Assembly: GCA_030710605.1 (NCBI GenBank)
Contig: CP092868.1
Coordinates: 30,693,363 to 30,757,362 of the forward strand
Source of the DNA: Cordylochernes scorpioides
Lineage: Eukaryota; Arthropoda; Arachnida; Pseudoscorpiones; Chernetidae
Direction: 5' to 3'
Length of the DNA stretch: 64,000 bases
This document shows positions 11,657-21,512 of the stretch, piece by piece. The notes beneath the pieces were generated by a model. The model was given only the letters and a program-made list of their open reading frames with translations, had not been told where the DNA came from and made no database searches. The translations under genes and the position numbers were made by a program. Every line of letters starts with the position of its first letter. The first letter of the stretch is position 1.

Positions 11657-11904
11657 ATGTGGTGTGTCGATTTATTAGTCCAGCGATGGCTCAGAAAGTC
11701 TCTCAAAGTTAGTGTTTTATTGGAATTTCTTATTAGCTACATTTATATGGGAAGACAAAAAGCACAACACCCCAGAATGCACATCTGGTCCTCTCTGGAT
11801 TCCACCGCTGTGACGCCCTGGCGCAGCGGTCCTCATCTTGGTGATTTATGGCGCCGCTTGTTTATTTTTCTTGACGGCGGGGTGCGGCATCCAGCAGGCC
11901 CACA
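11657..11904 (-). repeat. Gypsy-2 5' LTR
   Basis: On the minus strand this segment opens TGTGGGCC and ends CACA(T) at the primer site. It contains a TATA-like CCCATATAAATG and AATAAA signals, in the order expected for an LTR promoter. The partner LTR is outside the window, so the outer edge (11904 or about 11912) is a judgement. Confidence 0.7.
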
Positions 11905-12838
11905 GTGTCTTCAAGTACTATTAAAATATTGTTATGATACTTTTTTTTTTGTTTTAGACTTGCTGATGACACTGGTGTGTTTTTGAAAGCTAAAATTACA
12001 AAATTTAGTGGGAAAGCGATTACTGATGTCTAGGACAATATAAAATAAGTTAAAAGAGAGATATACAAAGCTGCAAAATATGCCAGGCATGCATAGGAGC
12101 ATCAATTTCGTTCTATATGCGGCTATTCTGCCGAATGTATTGTCTAAAGTGTGTTTATTTTTCTGATATATTGGCATTTCTGTATTGTTTATAGATCATT
12201 CTAGAGTCTACACACACAAAAATTGATAACTACTCATTTCCCCCCCTCTCACATTTTTTTTTTCACTTCACAGATCGAGCTGTGGCTGTAAATTTCCATG
12301 CTGAGGTTGAGTCTGGGAGGCTGGCTATAAATCTAGGATTGAGGAGGGTCAGTTCAAGTACCCCCAAATCAATATAAAGATATATACAATAACAATGTTA
12401 CAAAAGGAATGATACTATAGTATATAATCTGTTTAAAATAAATTTAAAATATAGAGTATTTCAAATAAATGGCCGAGCGCATCAAACATGTAACAATATA
12501 ATAAGTGAAATAGTAAACAATTAGTTAATTAGTCCTTTCCTCGCCTTTCTTTTATTCTTTATTTCGCTTTCTATGAATGAAAATGCTGTAAATAAGTTTT
12601 ACTTCAAATGTTTATAACCTTCAACATTCTTCAACGTTGAATTTTTTTATATAAGAAATATCTTAGTAAAGCCTTATGTATGCATGTATTATATGTAAAT
12701 ACCATTATTTACATTCATTTTTTTCATTTTAAATCTTTTATTTTATCCTCAGATTTATCCAGACCAATCTGTTTTTGAAGTTAACTGAATTAATTAAGTT
12801 TTCCTGTATATAAATTTCATTAAAATAAAGTTGCTGGA
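11905..12838. other. AT-rich non-coding stretch
   Basis: No coding frame, RNA gene or recognisable element was found. The only features are a poly-T run near 11941-11952 and short homopolymers. Confidence 0.6.
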
Positions 12839-12935
12839 GGATTATATTCATTTAGCTAGAGAGACATATTTCCCATTAATTATGAATTAGAACGATTCAT
12901 TATGCTCATCTCTCTAGTAAAAAACTTTACTAGTG

Positions 12936-13191
12936 GTTATGTTATCTCAATATTGATTGTGATTAGCTTTTACTTTTTTACCTTCATTTGCTGTGAATCC
13001 GTGGTAAATCCATGTATAATAAATTTATTTTTTTCTAATTTACATAGACTAATCTATTAGCTTGATTGTCTTTATATAATTTTTTCTGTATATAAATATC
13101 AAGGTACTGTTTTTCCTGTATGTATCCTACATTTCTGCTTGGAGAATCTGTATAAGACTAAAAGGTCTTAATAAAGCTTTTGTTGTTGTTG
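12936..13191 (+). mobile_element. 5'-truncated LINE tail with (TTG)n
   Basis: A 256-bp insertion is flanked by TACTAGTG at 12928-12935 and 13192-13199. Its 3' end has a hairpin (AAGAC/GTCTT) directly before AATAAAG and a TTG-repeat tail. Both mark a 5'-truncated non-LTR retrotransposon. It is inserted in the left arm of family R. Confidence 0.75.
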
Positions 13192-13379
13192 TACTAGTGT
13201 CTATGAAAAATGAGCCACAACACCAGCTATGACCCTTATCAATACAGGGGAGGCTTGATTCCATAACAATCTACGAGAGGGGTTATGAAATCGGTCGAAT
13301 TTACTAAAAGTGATGTGATGTTGTGACTCATTCTTTATCATCTTTAGTAAAGGTTTTTACTAAGCTGATTAACATATCC

Positions 13380-14076
13380 AGATAAACAATTTTATGATTT
13401 GTATATTCCAGGTATACTCAAAGATTTCATTATATCAAGGATTAATTTACTGAAAAAGAATACTAATCAAACATTTCAAAGTTTCTTTCCTTATGATATT
13501 CCGAAATATTTTCGACCAAACTATTATAATTCACAATTTATCACAGATCATGGAAATTTCAGGTTTTTTCTTAAGAAAATTCAGGCTGTGCAAGATTCGA
13601 CATGTTTCTGTGGATTGGGGGAACAAACTTCAATACATCTCTTGCTAGAGTGCCCTGTCTTTCAAGATTACAGAGTCAAAAACGATTTAATAGCTTTAGG
13701 CCCTAGTGATTTAATTTCAAGTAAGGACACATATATAAAATTTAATTTCCTTTTTGAATATATTTTGGATTTCATTAAGAAAAATGGTCTTTGATGTAAA
13801 GATCTCAAGGAAATATTGGACATATCTTGTGGTTGTAAACAATATATAGGTGTATGCGTGTATATGTGTGTATATATGTATATATTTTAAATTTAATGAT
13901 GCAACTGTAAATAAAATTCAAAGAATATCTCTATATGTAAATAATATTTATGAATCTTTCTAAGTTACTTTCTGTGTATCTTTCCATGTTGAATATTTTC
14001 TTTGTTATATTTGTATGTACATTTAGCGCAAATGTCCCTAGGGGGACATAGCGTTTTGAATTGAAATAAATAAATA
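13380..14076 (+). mobile_element. LINE-A, 5'-truncated Jockey/I-type element
   Basis: A 697-bp insertion is bounded by the 9-bp duplication AACATATCC at 13371-13379 and 14077-14085. It holds the last 131 codons of ORF2 (13399-13794), a 3' UTR and an (AAAT)n tail. The 3' UTR has a hairpin (TGTCCC/GGGACA, 14033-14048). The protein end matches that of LINE-B at 37.5 kb, so they are one family. Confidence 0.9.
13399..13794 (+). pseudogene. LINE-A ORF2, C-terminal remnant
   Basis: The last 131 residues of a LINE ORF2 protein remain. They include the C-terminal Cys/His cluster CFCGLGEQTSIHLLLEC (CxC-x8-H-x4-C), a presumed nucleic-acid-binding motif at the end of Jockey/I-clade ORF2 proteins. The reverse transcriptase and endonuclease are missing because of 5' truncation at integration. 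The frame itself has no stop, but it cannot make an active enzyme. Confidence 0.85.
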
Positions 14077-14333
14077 AACATATCCCCATCTTTCTTATGT
14101 ATAATTAAAGGGATAGATGTCTCTCTAGGTACATACATCTGATGGTTTAATGATAATAGCATATATATTTATTTTCTTATTTTTAGTGAATTTTAATAAA
14201 AACCTTTCTTTTTTAATTTCTTGTAGTATTACTTGCACCTATTGTTATTTTGTGATCGTAAAGAAGAGGTTGCCTGGCCGGAATTCATAGTTCTTCAAAT
14301 TAAAGTTACTTCGGCCAGTAAATCTTTTTTATT

Positions 14334-14381
14334 GTCTCGACGTTTCGACAAAAATCATTTGTCCTCGTGAGGGGAGCGAAC
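14334..14381 (-). ncRNA. Hammerhead ribozyme motif A, decayed
   Basis: The minus strand shows a core-like CTCACGA, a helix II hairpin and GAAAC-GTC. The conserved CUGANGA has G changed to C, which should inactivate it. It forms an inverted pair with motif B. Confidence 0.65.
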
Positions 14382-14453
14382 AAAAATAAAAACATTTGAC
14401 AAAGCTTTAAAAAGTGAATAATTCTTAACGCTTTGCCAAATGTTTTCATTTTT

Positions 14454-14501
14454 GTTCGCTCCTGACGAGGAAAAATATTTTTGTCGAAACGTCGAGATAA
14501 T
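14454..14501 (+). ncRNA. Hammerhead ribozyme motif B
   Basis: CTGACGA is followed by an A/T-rich helix II hairpin, then GAAAC and the cleavage triplet GTC. Flanking bases can form helix I. Helix III is only the self-complementary ACGU, so cleavage would favour a dimer, as in other retroelement hammerheads. Confidence 0.75.
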
Positions 14502-14556
14502 AAAAAAAAAGATTTACTGGCCGAAGTATCTTTAATTTGATGAACTGTTATTTTGT

Positions 14557-15030
14557 TGTCATTTCTATCATAACTAGCTTTAATCTCTTATCCACCACGA
14601 TTATTATAGACCGTAGTACCATGTATAATAGGAATATTTAACAATATTCAAATAAATGTTTGAAATGTTATGTTTGAAAAAAAAAGAAGCTTTATTCAAA
14701 TGAATCAGTAGAAATTGTGAGAAACACTCACTGAAAACTAACGTGAGTAATGAAGCTAGTTAAAGAAGATAAAAAAAAAACACCTTGATTGAGATTTATT
14801 GACCTACTTAATTAAAAGGCCTCTTCAACAATTATTTAAAAAAATCAAATCAATGAACCAGTTATCGGTTAACAAAAACACCAATTATTGATTCGTTTGA
14901 CCCACTATATCCATTTTATATAAATTTATCATTTTATATTAGCAATAGTTACCAAGAAATTATTTGAAAAGGGAGAATAGAATTTGGGTAAAAAGTTTCT
15001 TTCATTTTAGATTGCAAAAATCTTAAATAT
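14557..15030. other. AT-rich non-coding stretch
   Basis: Nothing recognisable was seen beyond A/T homopolymers. Confidence 0.6.
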
Positions 15031-15403
15031 TGTCATAACCAAAAATGTACATAGCTTGTAACTGTAAATAATACATCGGCAGCTTGGCGAATGTTATGTA
15101 CCTAAGCCCCAATAGGTGGCGCGCGCTGTCAGCTTGGCAAGTGTTACGTACCTAAGCTCCGATAGATGGCGGGCGCGCTAGGCGGGAAGTTTGTAAACAA
15201 TAGCCGCCATCTTGAGAGGTGTAGCTGATCGCCAGCCGTTTGGGTCTCTGACATTACTTTCTTAATTTACCATTATTTTTATCCATTTAACTTAGTTTAC
15301 CTCTATTTCTTTTTATCCCTCAAACTAATTAACTATTTAAAGTCATCTAATAAATTATTATTTTATTCTACCCAAACGACTCGTCACTTTCATTACTGTG
15401 ACA
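15031..15403 (+). repeat. Solo LTR, family S1
   Basis: A 373-bp segment opens TGTCA and closes TGACA, flanked by ATAT at 15027-15030 and 15404-15407. No internal element is attached, so it looks like a solo LTR. It contains two diverged direct repeats around 15078-15170 (CAGCTTGGC...GTACCTAAGC). The orientation is not certain. Confidence 0.7.
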
Positions 15404-15545
15404 ATATAAAAAATTTTTTAAACCGATTTCTATTTTCCCATTTCAAATTATATAATTTTATATAACAGACTGTATACTTAACATATATAACATATTAATA
15501 TAAAGCATTAACGCGACATATATAGAGGAAATGAAAACATTAAGA

Positions 15546-15786
15546 AGTGAATGTTTCTTTTCACACATAAATCAAACTTCTGCTGTCCTTATTGCGATGA
15601 AAAAATATTGGGAGGGCTTGACTCATCAGTGGTGAACCCTCCCAGTGTTTTCACCAATTTAATCTACAGACCGCTTCTTCAGAGCTCTAATACTGTATTG
15701 GATCATTCTGCTTATATATGCTACACTGAAGTGTGGAATCTTAGAAATGGTATTTAAGCAAACTATGGACATAAGCTTTTAGGACA
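15546..15786 (+). repeat. Palindrome family P, left half
   Basis: This matches the left arm of the complete element at 57.8-58.4 kb, including GGGAGGG-CTTG-ACTCATCAGTGGTGAACCCTCCC-like words, and ends near that element's centre of symmetry. It is a half copy with no coding capacity. Confidence 0.75.
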
Positions 15787-15965
15787 GTAGAATTACATAT
15801 AAATATTTGTATTGTAATATATACCACATATAACATATATAACCTTGTATCATAAACCTTTGTAGATAGTTTGAGTGAGGCATGGTATAACATGTATAGT
15901 TCGCATAAAGTGAATGGAGCACGCCGCAGAAATAAATTGTTGTTGTTGTTATATTATATATATAT
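15787..15965 (+). repeat. Short sequence with (TTG)n tail and (AT)n
   Basis: AATAAATTGTTGTTGTTGTT near 15931-15951 resembles a non-LTR 3' tail. It is followed by an (AT)n tract in which the Gypsy-4 LTR begins. Confidence 0.45.
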
Positions 15966-16215
15966 TGTAGCGTAGAAATCAAGCCTTGAAATATCCTAAG
16001 ATGTTAAAGTATTTATTGATGACGTCACAGCGACGAGTCGACAATTATTAACAAGTCAGCCAAACTATATACAGCTAGGGAATCTTAAGCAAGCAAGCAA
16101 GCAAAGAAATATTTTAAAGATGATTTCACAAATACAGAGTGATATATTTTTATAATCTGTTGAATATTTTCATTGAATAATATTAAATTAACTAATAAAA
16201 TATTTCTTCGCCACA
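15966..16215 (-). repeat. Gypsy-4 3' LTR
   Basis: A 250-bp LTR, TGTGGCG...CGCTACA on the minus strand. It is homologous to the solo LTR at 51179-51435. ATAT lies just outside at 15962-15965. A purine-rich tract and an 8-bp-stem hairpin (16233-16251) lie on the internal side. Confidence 0.88.
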
Positions 16216-16336
16216 TAGCCTCCTTCTATAAAGAGCATCGACCCGATGCTCAGAAGGAGACTTACATCCTCAGTCTCAAGGCTCGAGAACGGGTGATAGG
16301 GCCTGAGATCTCTTCGCGGGTCTGTGGTTGTTGTGT

Positions 16337-17436
16337 TCATTCAGTGGGAATGTCTTCTTCCTGGAAGTTTGTCGAGTCATCTTCTGGGTCCTCTTCTAGG
16401 TGGTCCTCCTGGTCCTCTGGGTTTAAATATGGTTTCACCCTACAAATGTGAACTAAATCTTTTGTTTTACGACGACCTTGCTGGTTTCCGAATGTCTCAA
16501 CTTCATAGGTCACATCAGATATTTTTCGGGTTACTTTGTATGGGCCGAAGTAACGTCTCATTAGTTTTTCCGAATATCCCACTTTACGCACAGGGATAAA
16601 GATCCATACAAGATCTCCAGGCTGATAAATTATATTTCTGTGATGGGCGTCATAGCTATGTTTATTGCTATCTTGAGATCTCATGGAGTGGATACGTGCC
16701 AGTTTTCGTGCTTCTTCGGCTCTTGCCCCTAGAGTTTGGATGAAATCGTCGTCTTCTGGCAATAACTTGGGGAATAACACGTCCAGTGGAGTCTCGGCTT
16801 CACGCCCATGTACAAGGAAAAATGAGGTGAACCCAGTAGACTCTTGTTTTGCTGTGTTGTATGCAAATGTAACGAATGGAAGAATCCTATCCCAATCTTT
16901 CTGGTTGACATCTACATACATGGACAGCATGTCTGCTATGGTCTTATTCAACCTCTCCGTGAGTCAGTTTGTCTGGGGGTGATAGGCGGTCGTCTTCCGA
17001 TGGGTTATTCTGCACTGGTTGTTCAGATCACTTATCATTGAAGATGTGAAGTTCCTTCCTCTATCCGTGATTAATTCCCTCGGCGCGCCGTGCTTTAAGA
17101 TGACATCTTCAATGAAGAATTTGGCAACTTCCATGGATTCACTTGTGGGTAGGGCTTTAGTTATCGCATATTTCGTTAGGTAGTCCGTACATACAATAAT
17201 CCAACGGTTGCCACCTTCTGATGTTGGGAATCTCCCCAGGAGATCCATTCCTACCTTTTCAAAGCAAACTTCAGGAACAGGTATTGGTTGTAAGTGCCCT
17301 GAGGGGAGTTGGGGCTGATGTTTACGCCTCTAACAATCTGAACAGTGTGCCACATACCTTCTAACTGTTCTATACATTCCGGGCCAGTAATACTTTTTTC
17401 TTATTCGGTCATAGGTTTTAGTAAATCCGAGGTGAC
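16337..17436 (-). pseudogene. Gypsy-4 integrase, C-terminal part
   Basis: This is the integrase of a minus-strand Gypsy. The first part (17248-16964) has CTDYLTKYA and ITDRGRNF. The second part (16951-16337) has the GPY/F-type C-terminus (RRYFGPYKV) and an acidic tail. They are separated by one in-frame TGA directly after AYHPQTN, where a Gly codon (GGA) is expected. The catalytic Glu codon lies just beyond this stop in TERLNK. The HHCC finger lies upstream and is broken by the LINE inserted at 17437. Confidence 0.9.
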
Positions 17437-18164
17437 TTAATTCTCCACCCAACAATCAAATAACGGAAAGTTACTTCGACACAAATACATGTAAATTCAA
17501 TTTTCAAGACGCTGACAATGCATTTTTTTTTCTGAAAATTCGCGAGACATCGCGGAAACTTGGTTATCTATTTTCTTATCAACAAACACAAGAGCCCTCC
17601 AACATGTTATCTGTTTGATATTTGTATACCTTCCTCCAAACCAAATACAGCTGCATAACTTAGATAAACTGTCTCCATATATTCAAAAGCAAATAGCATA
17701 TGAAATTTTTTTAGAGAATACCACACCAAGATGCTCTGCGGTGAGGACCCGATTTGTACCTTCTGTAATTAAAAACTAAAAAATTAAATCACTCACTATA
17801 TTTTTTATTGCTATGCTCTGAAAGAAGAAAGAAGAACCCTTATGCTCAAAACTGGGCAACTCTGTGCTTCACTTCCATCAATAATTGACAATATGACCCA
17901 GAATAAGTATATTGCTACGGCGTTTTATGGTTTCCACAAGTCCATATCTCAGAAGAAGGCCAAGTGACACTCACTCCTCACTTTCTTACTGCTACTCTTT
18001 TTGTGTTGTTTTTCTTGCTTCCCTCTTTCTCTTTCTTGTTTTTTTCCTTTTCTTCTGTATATATCGCTATTTCCTTTGTCTCACTGCTTTGTTCTTATGC
18101 ATACCTCTGGTGAATCCTGTATAGGGTCAGTGACCCTGAATAAAGGCTTTTTGTTGTTGTTGTT
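17437..18164 (+). mobile_element. 5'-truncated LINE inserted in Gypsy-4
   Basis: A 728-bp insertion is flanked by a 16-bp duplication GTAAATCCGAGGTGAC at 17421-17436 and 18165-18180. Its 3' end shows the hairpin AGGGTCA/TGACCCT, AATAAAG and a (TTG)n tail, the same layout as the fragments at 12.9 and 61.8 kb. A T-homopolymer at about 17522-17530 separates two short open registers that may be remnants of an ORF. No domain was recognised. Confidence 0.85.
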
Positions 18165-18180
18165 GTAAATCCGAGGTGAC

Positions 18181-20667
18181 CAGCCGTGGGTGAATCATGG
18201 AAAATTTTCAGTAATTCCTGCCTTAAATGGCGTGGAACCACCAAAAGCCATGGTTTCTCCATTGGATCATAATTTTTTCTGTAGAGCGTGTTATCGATTT
18301 TTACAAAGGAATTATTAGGAGTACTTTGTAATTGGCCAGCAATTTTTCTAAGAGCTTGATCATTCATCTGATCTTCGCTAAAGTTATGCAAAATCACTAT
18401 ACTTGGAATATCTTCCTCCATATCTTCACTGTATTCTAATGGACTTCTTGATAAGCAGTCTGCGTCCTGATGTTTCCTTCCGCTCTTATACACGACAGTG
18501 ACGTCAAAATCTTGCAGCCGAAGTGCCCATCTTGCTAACCTCCCACATGGGTCTTTGAGGTTGGTCAGCCAGCACAAAGAGTGGTGGTCTGTAACAATAG
18601 TGAACGGCTGTCCAAAGGCATATGGTCGGAATTTATTGATAGCCCAAATGATGGCAAGGCATTCCCTTTCTGTGGTCGAATAATTTTTTCTGCCGTATTT
18701 AAGGTTCTGGATGCATAAGCAATGGCTCTTTTCTTTCCCTTTTGTATCTGCACTAATACTGCTCCTATTCCGTAGTTGCTTGCGTCAGTGTGTATTTCGG
18801 TTGGGGATGAGTAATCAAAATGTCCAAGAGCGGGTTCGGAAATTAACGCTGACTTGAGAGCTTCAAATGCATTTTGCTCTTCCTGGTTCCAATTAAATGC
18901 TGAGTCTTTCTTCAAAAGGTCATTCAAGGGTTGGGCTACGTGGGCATAATTGGGTATGAAGCGGCGGTAGTAGGATGAAAGGCCAAGAAAACTTCTAACT
19001 TCCTTCAATTACCTTGGCGTAGCGAAGTCGTGGACTGCTCGAATCTTTTCTTTGTCGGGACGAATTCCATTTTCACTCACCTCATGTCCAAGAACCGTGA
19101 TAGTTTTTGCACCAATTGTGCAATTTGCACACATTTGCATTTGCACACCATTTGCACCAATTTCAAACTTGCATTTCTTGGAATTGAGACATAATCCGGC
19201 TTTCTTAAGGCAATTTAATACAAGTTGAAGGCGTCTTAGATGTTCTTCAAAGCCATCTGAAAAAACGATGATGTCATCGAGGTAACACAAGCAAATAGTC
19301 CACTTGAGACCCTTCAGAAGATTATCTATCATTCGTTCGAAGGTAGCTGGAGCATTACATAACCCAAATGGCATTACTTTGAACTCGTACAGTCCATCTG
19401 GAGTTATAAATGCTATCTTCTCACGGTCCGATTCTTCTACGTCGATTTGCCAGTACCCTGATTGGAGGTCCATGGAAGAATAAAATCTAGCTCCCCGTAA
19501 GCAGTCTAAAGTGTAGTCGATCCTTGGGAGAGGGTAGACATCCTTTTTTTGTTATTTTGTTAAGGCGGCGGTAATCGACGCAGAATCTCCAGCTTCCATC
19601 CTTTTTTCTTATCAATACTACAGGTGAGGCCCACGGACTTTCAGAGGGCTGAATGATGTCAAGTTTTCCATCTTGTTTACCTCATCCTGAATAATTTGGC
19701 GTTCTCTTGGTGCAACTCGGTAAGGTCTTTGTTTGGTCGGTAGGTGGTCTCCAGTGTTAATTCGGTGTTTAACATTGACGTCCTTGAATTGTTTTCTTTT
19801 ACTAAATTCGAAAATATCCGTATAGTTTTTTTAAACAAATTTCTCAATTTTTCTTTTTGAGATTCATCAAGTGAATCATCTATAAAAAATTCCGAGATCT
19901 TTGGGTCTTCAGAATGTTCCGCCTCTGTTTCAACTTGGTTACAATCAGCTAGATTACATAATTGACTATCTTCGATGACAACACTATCGGCTACATGCAT
20001 CCCCTGTGGGATTAGTTTCGGATATGGACTCCAATTCACCACCCAAAGTTTACCTCGGTTATTGGTAAGTGAAATGACAGAGGAGGGAGCCGTTAGTTCT
20101 CTTTCCAGCAATAGCTCTTTTCGACATTCTGCCACCACAATTGCGTCATTAGGAATGTCACGACTTGCTACTTCTATTAACTGATTAGAGGCGGGTTTCG
20201 ATTCTATATTCCAATTCCGAGTAGAGAGGTGAGCTCTTCTTAGGGGTATCCTCAAAAAGACATTTTTCTAAGAAGAGTGTGTCGTCAGCTGAATCAATTA
20301 TCGCCCTAGATAACTTCAAAAAGTCCCAACCAAGAATAACTTCGTGACTACAGTCTTCCATAACGACAAATTCAAAGCTTTCCTGTAGTCCATTCAAGTC
20401 CAGTTTCAGTGTGCAACGTCCTTTTGGTCTTACAATTTTACCGTTGGCTACTCGTAATGTGACGTCAGTTTCGGCAAACATTATTTTTCTTAGTTTGAGT
20501 CTGAACTTCTCAGAAATGACAGAATATGAGGCTCCTGAGTCGACGAGTGCACGCGTCATTTTTCCTTCTATTTTAATGTCTATGTAATTTTCTTTTAATT
20601 CTAATGTAGTCGATAAGGGAGGATTTATAAATTTTGCGGCCTTACCTCCAAACATCAAAAACAGCAA
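18181..20667 (-). pseudogene. Gypsy-4 Pol, protease to RNase H, degenerate
   Basis: Broken Gypsy Pol reads leftward. Protease VDSGASYS is near 20540, reverse transcriptase at 19473-19009 (LCYLDD) and RNase H at 19008-18565 (HTDASNYGIG). The connection to integrase is at 18577-18181. Frameshifts fall near 20220, 19740, 19009 and 18690, and part of the reverse transcriptase start between 19680 and 19480 is damaged. Gag, primer site and 5' LTR are missing: homology ends near 20667. A 17-residue in-frame insertion made of TTGCAC-like repeats (about 19106-19156) sits just past the polymerase palm. Sequence words resemble Gypsy-3 Pol (CWL-NLKDP-GRLARWAL), so the two belong to related lineages. Confidence 0.9.
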
Positions 20668-20689
20668 TAAAGGAGTTTATTAAGGACAA

Positions 20690-20988
20690 ATTTAATGGGA
20701 AAAACTTCCAGAAAATTCCATGGAAAGCACCTGAGCAGGATATGTATATATGTGTATACAATTCATACTTTAATGCAGGGGGGACAAATATAAAATGAAG
20801 AAAGGAATACTATTGGGATAGATGTCCATATAGCATGCATGTGACGATTATTTTCATGGATTGGTTAGAAAGAAAAATGTGAATATTGAAGTCAAATTCA
20901 AACTTTGGATCCATTATGTTGATGATATATTAGCTGTTAACAAAAGAGAAAAACAGGATGAAGTATTTAATTTCATAAACACCAAGTA
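20690..20988 (+). pseudogene. Penelope-like reverse transcriptase relic
   Basis: The reading at about 20845-20988 gives IFMDWLERK, then WIHYVDDILAVNKREKQDEV, ending at a stop. The FMD-LE block followed by YVDD is typical of Penelope-like reverse transcriptases. The part upstream is too decayed to read. It ends 86 bp before the start of the first cysteine-rich gene. Confidence 0.7.
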
Positions 20989-21074
20989 AACAATGTACTC
21001 AAGAAAAATAAATCCCATCCTCAAACCTCCATTGTTGTGAGCTCACATTAAAGAATTTTTGGAAAGAAAGAGAA

Positions 21075-21512
21075 ATGCGATTCCTAGTGCTCCTAATCTG
21101 CATCAAGCTGGCAACCACAGCCCCCATTAACATCATACGGGAAGACCGGCATAGGTCATTATGTTCACTGGTGTACCAACATCCATGTGTCTGCAAAGAA
21201 AAGAGGTTTGGGTGTTTTGAGTGCTGCATGGGAAGGGATTTAGAGTGTAAACCTTTCATCAAAAAGGAAAAACAAAATTTTATTTGGAGTCACAACAAAG
21301 TGCCGAAGGAAATTGGTGCTCCCTGTCTTAATGGCAGAGGAACCTGCAGCCAATATGGAAAATGCCGGCCACACTTGCAACCACTGTCTCGGGAAAGCAC
21401 AGCCTTCCTATATATTTCTATCTTCATCATATTTGCCGCCATATCATTCACCTGCCTAATTTCAGCCTGCGTATCTTCAATAACAGAGAAACCCAGTGTA
21501 GTCCCATTTTAA
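21075..21512 (+). CDS. Secreted/type I membrane Cys-rich protein, copy 1
   Basis: A 145-residue protein from one intact frame. Residues 1-16 form a signal peptide. The lumenal part has ten cysteines (30, 38, 40, 47, 50, 51, 58, 84, 91, 97). A transmembrane helix follows at about 110-133, then a short tail ending VVPF. The spacing C-x-C...C-x2-CCM...C...G-x-PC-x6-C-x5-C followed by a membrane helix resembles the membrane-proximal Cys-rich stalk of ADAM10-type proteases. There is no protease domain here, and the resemblance is from memory. The paralogue at 25.3 kb shares 39 of the first 58 residues by my count, and all ten cysteines. The start is supported by matching 5' flanks of both copies. 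Function is unknown. No intron is evident within the frame. Confidence 0.8.
   Translation: MRFLVLLICIKLATTAPINIIREDRHRSLCSLVYQHPCVCKEKRFGCFECCMGRDLECKPFIKKEKQNFIWSHNKVPKEIGAPCLNGRGTCSQYGKCRPHLQPLSRESTAFLYISIFIIFAAISFTCLISACVSSITEKPSVVPF

Larger units (their letters stand above)
12839..14165. repeat. Family R inverted-repeat element, interrupted twice
   Basis: The left arm (12839-12935 plus 13192-13240) reads as the reverse complement of the right arm (about 13305-13379 plus 14086-14165). Shared words are TCTCTCTAG, ACTAGTAAAG and GTTGTGGCTCATT-like. Each arm is split by a LINE insertion with a duplication. A third copy lies at 62700-63140. No coding capacity is visible, so it is probably a non-autonomous DNA element or foldback. 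Confidence 0.65.
14254..14545. mobile_element. Tailed palindrome with two hammerhead motifs (PLE-like)
   Basis: A 292-bp element is flanked by the 11-bp duplication TGTTATTTTGT at 14243-14253 and 14546-14556. Two inverted copies of a unit carry hammerhead-type cores. The left end has an extra tail of about 45 nt absent from the right end. Paired inverted pseudo-LTRs with a one-sided tail are known from Penelope-like elements. It has no coding capacity. Confidence 0.8.

Noticed and set aside
16173..17041. Plus-strand frames opposite Gypsy-4 integrase
   Set aside because: Antisense shadows of a conserved coding region on the minus strand.
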